From Calditrichota bacterium (GTDB taxonomy: Bacteria > Zhuqueibacterota > Zhuqueibacteria > Thermofontimicrobiales > Thermofontimicrobiaceae): DNA of 64,000 nucleotides. Both the position numbers and the translations under genes were made by a program. Numbering within the stretch: position 1 is the stretch's first letter; each line of letters begins with the position of its first letter. The notes under the pieces are model-generated. The model searched no databases, had not been told where the DNA came from, and worked only from the letters and a program-made list of their open reading frames with translations. The stretch is taken from the NCBI GenBank assembly GCA_013152715.1, contig JAADFU010000002.1:1-64000 (forward strand). Direction: 5' to 3'. Positions 56,706-64,000 of this stretch are shown piece after piece.

Positions 56706-57156
56706 CCCGATCACTAACGGCCATATTGACATTATAAAACGGGCCGCTACTCTTTTCGACAAGGTTGTTGTCGCAGTGACAACAAATCCATCGAAGAAGC
56801 CGTTGTTCAGCGTTCAGGAACGAGTGGATATGGCTGAACAAGCAGCAGGCGAAATTGAAAATGCAGAATTCGATAGCTTTAATGATTTATTAGTTAATTA
56901 TGCGCTGCGAAAAAATGCCGTAGCGATAATTCGCGGATTACGAGCGATTTCTGATTTTGAATATGAATTTCAAATGGCGCTGTTCAATCGAAAATTGTCG
57001 GAAGAATTAGTGACAGTTTTTCTGATGCCCAACGAACGCTACACTTATTTGAACTCAAAAATTGTCAGAGAGGTCGCCAGCTTTCACGGCGACGTGAGTT
57101 GTTTCGTCCCTGAATATGTGCACCAGAAACTCAAAGAAAAGTTTTCAACAACTTAA
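56674..57156 (+). CDS. coaD: Phosphopantetheine adenylyltransferase CoaD
   Basis: The 160-residue enzyme carries out the fourth step of CoA synthesis. It has YPGTFDPITNGHIDII (6-21), RGLRAISDFEYEFQMALFNR and the YLNSKIVREVA motif in the SSTLVKE position. It starts at a GTG inside rsmD, with GAGG six bases upstream. Confidence 0.96.
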   Translation: MRIAIYPGTFDPITNGHIDIIKRAATLFDKVVVAVTTNPSKKPLFSVQERVDMAEQAAGEIENAEFDSFNDLLVNYALRKNAVAIIRGLRAISDFEYEFQMALFNRKLSEELVTVFLMPNERYTYLNSKIVREVASFHGDVSCFVPEYVHQKLKEKFSTT

Positions 57157-57175
57157 TTGCAGGCGAGGTGTGAGG

Positions 57176-58303
57176 ATGGAAAATATCGGCTTTAACAACG
57201 ATGTTCAAGTCGGCGGAAAGATTTTTCATGTCCAGACTGAGTACATGGAACCCACAGAAAAGGCCGTTTCCAGCGTATTTGAGGACGGCCGGTTGATCAT
57301 GAAAAAGAATCTGGAACTATCAGCGTCACAGCCGGCGGCGCAAATTCGCAAACAAGTGGACCTGATTCACAGTCAAATGATGCAGGAAATTGAGATCATG
57401 TTTTACATCTCGGATAAGGTTCGCACCATCCGTCATGCGCCGTCGAATTACAAGCTGGGGCTGTTATTTTTTAGCCGAAATTTATTTGAAGAAGCCATCG
57501 ACGAATTCAGAAAAGCCGTCGCGATTGATCCTGAATTTGCGGAAGCTTATTTGCAATTGGGTCGTTCTTACCTTAAGGCAAATCTGCTGCAACAGGCTAA
57601 AGAAACGCTTGTTGAAGGATTAAGCAGGAAAAAAGATTTTGCTGATCTTCATTTTTATCTGGGCTATGCTTATTTTTTGCTCAACCTCCCGCATGAAGCG
57701 TTGAAAGAATTTAATAGCGCCTTGGCAATAAACCCAACTTACGCCAAAGCACAGTTTTGGATTAGTTATCTCTATTTTAAAACCATTATTGACAATCTTC
57801 AAGATAATGTGTTGCCCCCGAAAATAGAGCGTTTGAACTCGGCGAAGGAAAATTTGAAAAAGATATTAGAGCAAGGATCTCTTTTCAAAGCGAAGCATCT
57901 TCAAAAGGCGCTGGAGGCCATCGAAGAAAATGATTTTGAAAAAGTTTTAGCTGCCCTGGACAAAGCTGCCGAAGACAGCGACGGGCCTTCCGAGGCGGAA
58001 ATAGAAAATGAGTTTTACCTCAAATTCATGTTTGGCGGAAAAGGAAAAGACGACCAATTCATACTTGATTACACCGCAAAACTAAAAGAACTGTTGGGAA
58101 AATATCCGGACTATCCCGATTTGCACAATCAGTTGGGAATTGCTTATCTCATTCAATGCCGCAACCTGTTTCTCAATGCTCTTGAGGAATTTCGTCATGC
58201 TTTAACTCTCAATTCCGATTTTTCCCGGGCGCAGAAAAATCTAAAATTGGCGGAAAACGACGGAAAAGGGTTTCTGATTTTACTGCGCGCAATTTTGAAA
58301 TAG
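57176..58303 (+). CDS. TPR protein with N-terminal 'FHVQTE' domain
   Basis: From ATG 57176 (GAGG seven bases upstream) the protein has 375 residues; an upstream ATG inside coaD (57116) is unlikely. The N-domain (about 1-60) has GGKIFHVQTEYMEP and SSVFEDGRLIMKK; from memory similar segments occur in other bacterial envelope and regulatory proteins. TPR units start near residue 95 (LGLLFFSRNLFEEAIDEFRKA) and recur near 115-195, then after a helical insertion at 290-365. No signal peptide is seen, so it is probably cytoplasmic. Confidence 0.85.
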   Translation: MENIGFNNDVQVGGKIFHVQTEYMEPTEKAVSSVFEDGRLIMKKNLELSASQPAAQIRKQVDLIHSQMMQEIEIMFYISDKVRTIRHAPSNYKLGLLFFSRNLFEEAIDEFRKAVAIDPEFAEAYLQLGRSYLKANLLQQAKETLVEGLSRKKDFADLHFYLGYAYFLLNLPHEALKEFNSALAINPTYAKAQFWISYLYFKTIIDNLQDNVLPPKIERLNSAKENLKKILEQGSLFKAKHLQKALEAIEENDFEKVLAALDKAAEDSDGPSEAEIENEFYLKFMFGGKGKDDQFILDYTAKLKELLGKYPDYPDLHNQLGIAYLIQCRNLFLNALEEFRHALTLNSDFSRAQKNLKLAENDGKGFLILLRAILK

Positions 58304-58631
58304 TCGTCATTGTGGTAAGAAAATTGTAGCATAAATTTCTGCTTGCATCGTGGGTATGTGGGATTGCCGACAATCTTTTTATCTCCTTCAGCACGCATCC
58401 AATGGCCAGCCATAGCGAGTAAATTGTCAACATGGTATAATTTTTGCTCAGAGTGTTACTTATGTACATAGCTTTTATAATTTATTAAACTTATGCGTTG
58501 TTTGGCGAAGGTTTTCTTGCAAAAATTGGTTACTGACGTTTGAGTGAACAATTTTTATTCAATTTGTTGCAACGGCTTAACAAGCGAATTATATGAGACG
58601 GTGAAAAGTCATAGGTTAAAGGAGTAAACTG
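58304..58631. other. Intergenic region with extended -10 promoter
   Basis: No credible gene lies in these ~330 nt. TGGTATAAT (58433-58441) is an extended -10 element (TG-N-TATAAT) on the plus strand without a good -35, about 190 nt before the small secreted protein. The long leader may hold further control, but I recognise no riboswitch. AAAGGAG (about 58618-58624) is the ribosome binding site of the next gene. Confidence 0.55.
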
Positions 58632-59129
58632 ATGTCTCTGAATGAAACATTTAGAACAAATGAGACAAAATTTTTTAAATTTTTCTTGTTGGCGCTCGTT
58701 TTTCTCACAGTGGGAGGCTGGCAATTTGCCCTGGCACAGGATCAAGCGATTCTGTTGCCAAAAGATTCAACCCAAAAAGCAGAGACGATTTATTACCTGA
58801 AATTAGCTTTGAGTAAACCCATTCCGGCGGACGCGGTTTTTATTTTTCAATTTGACGCCGCTTTTGACCTGTCAAACACGGAAATCGCCGGGTCGTCATC
58901 AATTAACGGCGGGTTTGAAATAAAAGTTGACGGGCAAAAATTGACGATCAGCCGCACCGGACTGGGCGAAGAAATTCCCGCAAAAAAGAAAGTGGAATTA
59001 AAATTTGCTCTGGTGAAAAATCCGGATCAGGCGGCGAAAGATTTTCCGGTAGACATTGAAATTCAGGGCGGTGACGTTGGAGTGTTGCTAAAAACGCGCG
59101 TGACTATTTCGATTGAAGCAAAAAAATAA
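58632..59129 (+). CDS. Small secreted protein related to the N-domain of the giant repeat proteins
   Basis: The 165-residue protein has an N-terminal signal peptide (hydrophobic FFLLALVFLTVGGWQFALAQ, cleavage near residue 36). The rest resembles the ~140-residue N-domain of the giant proteins at 6563 and 59216. Common points in order are a YYLKLALSKPIPAD start, a FQFDAAFDL strand, INGGFEIKVDGQKLTISRTG, and E-E-I-PAKKKVELKFALV. The order and spacing of these elements agree with IPADGK, FPAGF, GGF, VTVTRD-x-TG and GVSVAISLA in the giants. No repeats follow. It precedes the second giant gene by 86 nt, suggesting a shared system. Confidence 0.78.
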   Translation: MSLNETFRTNETKFFKFFLLALVFLTVGGWQFALAQDQAILLPKDSTQKAETIYYLKLALSKPIPADAVFIFQFDAAFDLSNTEIAGSSSINGGFEIKVDGQKLTISRTGLGEEIPAKKKVELKFALVKNPDQAAKDFPVDIEIQGGDVGVLLKTRVTISIEAKK

Positions 59130-59215
59130 TTTTTAATAAAACAAACAGACATTAAAAAAAGCATCGGGGGGCGCTCACACGAACTGCTAATCGCTAACTT
59201 TGGAATTTGCATCTG

Positions 59216-62200
59216 ATGAAAATGAGACATCTGTGGGTTAGTTTTATCACAATTGTTGTTTTGGGATTGACGAACGCGGCGTTCGCGACGGGAAATTTGA
59301 GCAGTATCACCGTGGCTGCTTCAGATGATTCTGTCGGCGAAGCGGCAATTTACCGATTTTATTTCACAACAGGCGCGGGAAACGATACAGTTAAGGGCAT
59401 ACCTGCGGACGGAAAAATTGAGTTTTACTTTCCTGCCGGATTTAATGTCTCCGGCGTGGAAGTGGTGTCGTCGCAAGATACCAATTTGACTGGTGGATTT
59501 TTGGTTCCGGAAATAAACGGGCAGATCGTGACGGTGACTCGTGACAGTACAGGAAATGAGGTGGGACAGGGAGTCTCGGTGGCGATCAGTCTGGCGATGG
59601 TCGGAAATGCGACCGGTGCCGGCAGTTATAATTTTGCTTTCGTGACCAAAACTGCGGCAGGAGATTCTATTGATTCCGGCGTTTATAACGGATTTGTGCT
59701 GACGCCGGCAGGTCTGGAGCATTTTCAAGTCGACGTTTCCGGAAATGCTACGGCCGGACAGGATTATTCGATTATAATTTCTGCGAGAGATGCGTACGAC
59801 AACTTGGTAACATCGCACACGGCATCTGTTTCGCTGCTTGACGACACAGGAACTATTTCGCCGACAGAAAGCGGAGCTTTTGTTGGCGGCAGTGTAACTT
59901 TGAATGTGACATTCCAGAAAGCAATGACAGCGAACAAAATAACAGTAACCTACAACAACAAGAGCGGACAATCGGCTGATTTTGATGTTTTGCCGGCGGC
60001 GCTCTACCATTTTGTTTTTGATGATATTTCCAGCCCGAAAATTGCCGGAACACCATTTTCGGTGAACATTACAGCGTATGATCAATTTGAAAATCAAGTA
60101 ACCACTTTCAATGATAAAGTGCAGCTTACCGATTTGTCTGGTTCACTGGATATTGAATCAGCAAATTTTTCCAGCGGACAATTGTTAAACCAGAGCGTTA
60201 CAATTACCAGTAGCCAGACAGACAATTACATTACGGCGACGCACAGCGCTTCAGGAAAATCCGGTCAATCGAATTTATTCAATGTCAATGCCGGCAATTT
60301 GGCCAAATTTTATATCAATCCTATTGCTTCGCCGCAGACCGCTGGGGAATATTTTTCCATTACCATTGTGGCGCAAGACAATTGGGATAATACGGTTACG
60401 GATTTTGCGAGTAAAGTTTCGATCAGCGATTTGAGCGGTACGATTACGCCAGTAGAAAGCGCCAACTTCATTGGCGGACAATGGACGGGAAACGTGAAGG
60501 TTCGCTCTGCCTATGCCAATGATCAAATTACAGTGACAAAATTTGCCGGCAGCGAAAATGGAACATCTACTGTTTTTGACGTGGCAGCCGGAGCCCTGGA
60601 CCATTTTTCAATCAGCGCCATTGCAACACCTCAACAAGCTGGACAGGCTTTCGGCGTAACTATTCAGGCGTTGGATACGGAAAATAATCTGGTCGAATCT
60701 TTCACCGGAAAAGTGGATGTGGCGGATTTGACTAACACCGTTTCACCGACACAAACAGAAAATTTCACTAACGGTCAATGGTCGGGCACGATTACCATTA
60801 CCAAAGCCATTGCCAGCGATAAATTGTTTGTTTCCGACAGTGAAAAATCCGGCGAGTCGAATTCGTTCGAAGTCGCTGCCGCGGATCTTGACCACTTTAC
60901 TTTTGAGACAATTGGCGCTCAAGAGGCGGGTGTAAATTTTTCCGTTACCGTTCATGCTCACGATGCTTTTGGAAATGTAGTTTCTTCTTTTAATGACGAC
61001 GTGACGCTTTCGGACAAAACAGGGACGCTCTCCCCAACCAGCTTAACTCTGGCCGGGGGAACAGGAAGTGAAAATGTTGCTATTTTTCAATCCGGCCAGG
61101 ACAATTTAATTACGGCGACACATGCAGCGAGCGGAAAAACAGGTAACGCCAATTTTTTTAACGTTGCGCCGTCTGCAGTACATCAAATTGTCATTCGAGA
61201 CAATCCCGGCGGACTGGGCGTTGAAGTGGGCGATTTAAATTTCAACCTCCACGATCAACTTCGGCTTTACGCCGCCGGCTATGATCAATGGGGAAATTAT
61301 GTAAGAGAAGTGACAGCAGATTGGAGCGCCGACGGAAATTTGGATGCGCCGTCACCGGCACTCGGAAATTCAACTTTGTTTCAGGCGGAGACGCCGCTTT
61401 CTTCGGGAAAAATTCGAGCGGACAGCATCGGTCTGGTGGCAGATCTGACGGGTACGTTCACGGTTGCTTCCATTGCCACAATAAAAATTCTCGACCAACC
61501 CGACGGTCTCGGCAATGAAGTCACAGACTTGAACACAACCACAGACGACACGCTCAAGCTATACGCCGCTGGGTTTGACGCAGCGGATCATTTCGTGGGG
61601 ACGGTTGTTGTGGACTGGAGTTCCGACGGCGCCCTGTCTCCTGCCGTAACCGGTTCAGATACCATGTTTGCTTTCGATGCGGATTTGTCCGGCGTTTCCG
61701 GCCATATTTTGGCCGCTTACAATGACTCTTTGCACGCGACGACCGGAACAATTACCGTCAGTCCGGGCGCACCCTACGGTGAAATGGAGCTGCATCCGAA
61801 TCCGGCAATTATCGCCGCGCATCCGGACTCATTTTCCATGATTTTATCGGATAAAATTACCGACAGAGATGGAAATTACGTCGGTGCCGGAAAATATTTT
61901 ATCGTCACCACTACTGCGGGTACGATCACAACGCCTGACGAGAAGCCCGATTTAGACGGACATTGGATTGCGACAAATTCTTACAGTCGCCTCTATTTTC
62001 AATTAAACGGATCGTCCGAAGGCGGCGCCGCGCTTGTTTCTGCTCACAGCGCCGGCGAGGGAAGCGCTTTCGGCGATACCCTGGTGATCATTTCCGGTCT
62101 GGATATTGTTTCCATTGAGGCTGGCGCAGAAAAAGCGACTCAGGGACAGAAAAAAATTCCTGTCAACATGGTGGTGCAAAACAGGGGCACGTTGGACATC

Positions 62201-64000
62201 TCAGTCGATGCCGCGGGCCTGGAATTTTGGGGTCCAGCGCCGACATATTCGCTTTTGACAAATAAATTTACCATTGCCAGAACGGATACAATAAGCAAAA
62301 TTATCGCACAAACGCAAGAGACAATTAGTTTTGAAATTGACGTACTTGCTGACACGCCGGCAGAGCCTATTACCATTGATGGCTACGTCGTTGGGACACT
62401 GAACGGCGAAACTGTTCGCGACGATTCGGCGAGCACGGTCGATCAAATTTTAGTGCAGATCGCCCCCAATTTGATTCTGGAAAATATTTCCGTTTACGTG
62501 GATACCGTCATTCAGGGAACGAGCACCACGGTGAGCGCAACAGTGCGTAATACCGGCGATGCCCCGGCGCTGATTCAGACGGACAGTCTTTTTTTCTGGG
62601 CAGTGGGAAATAATTTCGATGTGACAGATGAATACGGACAAATTTCGTTTCCGTCAAATGTGGAGAAAATTGACGGCCATTCAGTTGCAACGTTAAATTA
62701 CACTGTCGCTGCCGGGACAAATGCCACAATTGACACGATTGCTCTGTCCGGCGAGATTGTCGCCACAGATGAAAATAGTGGCGATGCGGTCAATTTCCAG
62801 TCTTTCGAGCCGGAATATGACGGCTGGTGGGTGCGACAGGCATCTGACGTGGAAATCGTTGATTTCAAAGCAAGCCAATTCACTGTTACGCGAGGTCAGA
62901 CAGAAGACTGGTTTTTGCAAATGGTCGTGGAGAATCGCGGCGGAATTGATTTGCTGCTGGATAGTGTGGTGGTAAATTTTACCTTGGGAGGCCAGGCGAT
63001 TTCCGATGAATATCGCGTGAGCAAACCGGTTTCTTTTCTGCACAGCGGAGATGACACTTTGCGCACCGGAGCGACGGACACTTTGACTGTTACCGTTGAT
63101 ACTACCGGTACATCGCTGGGAATTGTGACTGTCGAAGGTACAGTTTTCCTGAATGACAAAATCAGCGGACAAATTGTCAAATCGACGGCGACGGGAGTGA
63201 CGGTTCAATCTGAAGCGGAAATATCGATCAATTTTATTCATCTGTCGCAGAATGAGGTTACTGTCGGGCAAACGCAGCCGTGGACGATTACCCTGGGCAT
63301 CACCAACAACGGCGGCGGCGATATTGCGATGGATTCGACTCGGCTGGGCGAGTTTGTTGCTTTTGGTAATGATACAAATTATCGCGTAACTGCACCGGTG
63401 CACTTTGCCGGTTCCGCAGATTTTGTGCTCGGAAGCAGCGATTCGGATAGTTTGATTTTTACGGTGGACACAACGGGGACCAAACCCGGAACGCGCAATG
63501 TTTTTGCCCATGTTTTTGCGCGAGAGATTAACAGCCATCGGCTGGTGCAAGCTCTGGATACGACAAAACTAATTGTCGAGTTACCCCCGGCGGTGAAGAT
63601 TTTATCAGTGAAAAACATGGCGGCAAATGCGCCTTTTGTGGATACCGATCGACAATTTCCCGTTTCAGTGATTTTGGAGAATATTGGAGAAGATGCAGCG
63701 CAGAAAGTTTTTCTCTCGTTGACGAGCGACAGTGTTTCAACCGTGCTCGTTCCAAATCAGACAGCGCAACGAATAAAATCCGGCGAACGCGACACTGTTA
63801 ATTTTGATGTGCGGGCATTTTCCGGGAAAATTGTTGATGAAATTTTTACCGCGACGATTGATTCCTTGGTAGCTGAAAATACGCCGGAAAAAGACAAGGC
63901 GACGATTTTACCGGCGGACGACTCCACAGCCGTGGCGACAGTGCAACTACCGGCTATTGCAAAAGTGGAAAGTGTTTATGTTTCCGCCGACACGGTGAAG
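59216..64000 (+). CDS. Second giant secreted repeat protein (partial, C-terminus off the right edge)
   Basis: The frame is open from ATG 59216 to the window edge, exactly 1595 codons. A signal peptide (about 1-25, ending AAFA) is followed by the shared N-domain (IPADGK, FPAGF, VTVTRD). Five Ig-like repeats run from about residue 166 to 655, with LDHF-type starts near 166, 262, 361, 461 and 558. Two YAAG domains (about 655-755 and 755-853; DQLRLYAAGYD, DTLKLYAAGFD) come next, then an invasin-like linker. Finally, CARDB-like repeats start near 960, 1086, 1212, 1337, 1460 and 1582. It is paralogous to the protein at 6563. A long surface adhesin or scaffold is inferred; a C-terminal sorting domain would lie outside the window. 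Confidence 0.9.
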   Translation, partial: MKMRHLWVSFITIVVLGLTNAAFATGNLSSITVAASDDSVGEAAIYRFYFTTGAGNDTVKGIPADGKIEFYFPAGFNVSGVEVVSSQDTNLTGGFLVPEINGQIVTVTRDSTGNEVGQGVSVAISLAMVGNATGAGSYNFAFVTKTAAGDSIDSGVYNGFVLTPAGLEHFQVDVSGNATAGQDYSIIISARDAYDNLVTSHTASVSLLDDTGTISPTESGAFVGGSVTLNVTFQKAMTANKITVTYNNKSGQSADFDVLPAALYHFVFDDISSPKIAGTPFSVNITAYDQFENQVTTFNDKVQLTDLSGSLDIESANFSSGQLLNQSVTITSSQTDNYITATHSASGKSGQSNLFNVNAGNLAKFYINPIASPQTAGEYFSITIVAQDNWDNTVTDFASKVSISDLSGTITPVESANFIGGQWTGNVKVRSAYANDQITVTKFAGSENGTSTVFDVAAGALDHFSISAIATPQQAGQAFGVTIQALDTENNLVESFTGKVDVADLTNTVSPTQTENFTNGQWSGTITITKAIASDKLFVSDSEKSGESNSFEVAAADLDHFTFETIGAQEAGVNFSVTVHAHDAFGNVVSSFNDDVTLSDKTGTLSPTSLTLAGGTGSENVAIFQSGQDNLITATHAASGKTGNANFFNVAPSAVHQIVIRDNPGGLGVEVGDLNFNLHDQLRLYAAGYDQWGNYVREVTADWSADGNLDAPSPALGNSTLFQAETPLSSGKIRADSIGLVADLTGTFTVASIATIKILDQPDGLGNEVTDLNTTTDDTLKLYAAGFDAADHFVGTVVVDWSSDGALSPAVTGSDTMFAFDADLSGVSGHILAAYNDSLHATTGTITVSPGAPYGEMELHPNPAIIAAHPDSFSMILSDKITDRDGNYVGAGKYFIVTTTAGTITTPDEKPDLDGHWIATNSYSRLYFQLNGSSEGGAALVSAHSAGEGSAFGDTLVIISGLDIVSIEAGAEKATQGQKKIPVNMVVQNRGTLDISVDAAGLEFWGPAPTYSLLTNKFTIARTDTISKIIAQTQETISFEIDVLADTPAEPITIDGYVVGTLNGETVRDDSASTVDQILVQIAPNLILENISVYVDTVIQGTSTTVSATVRNTGDAPALIQTDSLFFWAVGNNFDVTDEYGQISFPSNVEKIDGHSVATLNYTVAAGTNATIDTIALSGEIVATDENSGDAVNFQSFEPEYDGWWVRQASDVEIVDFKASQFTVTRGQTEDWFLQMVVENRGGIDLLLDSVVVNFTLGGQAISDEYRVSKPVSFLHSGDDTLRTGATDTLTVTVDTTGTSLGIVTVEGTVFLNDKISGQIVKSTATGVTVQSEAEISINFIHLSQNEVTVGQTQPWTITLGITNNGGGDIAMDSTRLGEFVAFGNDTNYRVTAPVHFAGSADFVLGSSDSDSLIFTVDTTGTKPGTRNVFAHVFAREINSHRLVQALDTTKLIVELPPAVKILSVKNMAANAPFVDTDRQFPVSVILENIGEDAAQKVFLSLTSDSVSTVLVPNQTAQRIKSGERDTVNFDVRAFSGKIVDEIFTATIDSLVAENTPEKDKATILPADDSTAVATVQLPAIAKVESVYVSADTVK

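Noticed and set aside
62693-63550. 285-codon minus-strand ORF, and 59321-60097 (258 codons)
   Set aside because: Both are antisense to the second giant repeat gene and have no protein-like features.

Overview
The window is the replication-origin region of a bacterial chromosome, flanked on both sides by genes for very large secreted repeat proteins. The organism is Gram-negative: it has SurA-type periplasmic chaperones, lipoproteins, and a patatin fused to an outer-membrane barrel. A DUF4159/DUF4175 gene pair and a secreted protein of the type often labelled 'asparagine synthetase B' in Bacteroidota point to the FCB group. My best guess is a KSB1- or Calditrichota-like lineage; this rests on gene content and recall, not on a database search. 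No tRNA, rRNA, CRISPR array, IS element or prophage was recognised.

Layout. (1) 1-6563, minus strand, open at the left edge: a giant secreted protein with about 20 Ig-like repeats of ~97 residues. They are organised as a three-domain super-repeat of 876 nt. (2) 6.9-18.8 kb, minus: an envelope block with YjbQ, a secreted conserved protein, a TPR protein, a huge DUF4175 coiled-coil membrane protein, a DUF4159 protein, a small ORF, SurA and two lipoprotein parvulin-type foldases. (3) 18.9-30.0 kb, minus: mfd, murQ, rsmG, mnmG, mnmE, yidC, yidD, rnpA, rpmH, with two perfect parS-like sites flanking mnmG. (4) 30.0-32.5 kb: the origin, with DnaA boxes on both sides of dnaA and the denser, more AT-rich cluster between dnaA and dnaN. 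(5) 30.5-41.5 kb, plus: dnaA, dnaN, recF, a DUF721 gene, gyrB, gyrA, an unknown 423-aa protein and a FecR-domain protein. (6) 41.6-44.3 kb, minus: a patatin-Omp85 protein. (7) 44.4-58.3 kb, plus: bioY, an amino-sugar kinase, anmK, a methyltransferase, ftsE, ftsX, hrcA, grpE, dnaJ, a ComEA-like protein, a pseudopilin, PilM-like and PilN-like proteins, rsmD, coaD and a TPR protein. (8) 58.6-64.0 kb, plus: a small secreted protein and a second giant repeat protein, open at the right edge and paralogous to the one at the left edge.

Genes diverge from the origin, so nearly all are co-oriented with replication; the patatin gene is the exception. Functional groups are replication initiation and topology (dnaA, dnaN, recF, DUF721, gyrAB), ribosome and tRNA maturation (rpmH, rnpA, mnmE, mnmG, rsmG, rsmD), membrane and outer-membrane biogenesis (yidC, yidD, three foldases), and murein-sugar recycling (murQ, anmK, a BadF-type kinase). 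There is also heat-shock control (hrcA-grpE-dnaJ without dnaK) and a small pilus-like module. The most unusual features are the two giant repeat proteins with their stand-alone N-domain relative, the parS pair without parAB, and the reduced pseudopilin/PilM/PilN module.
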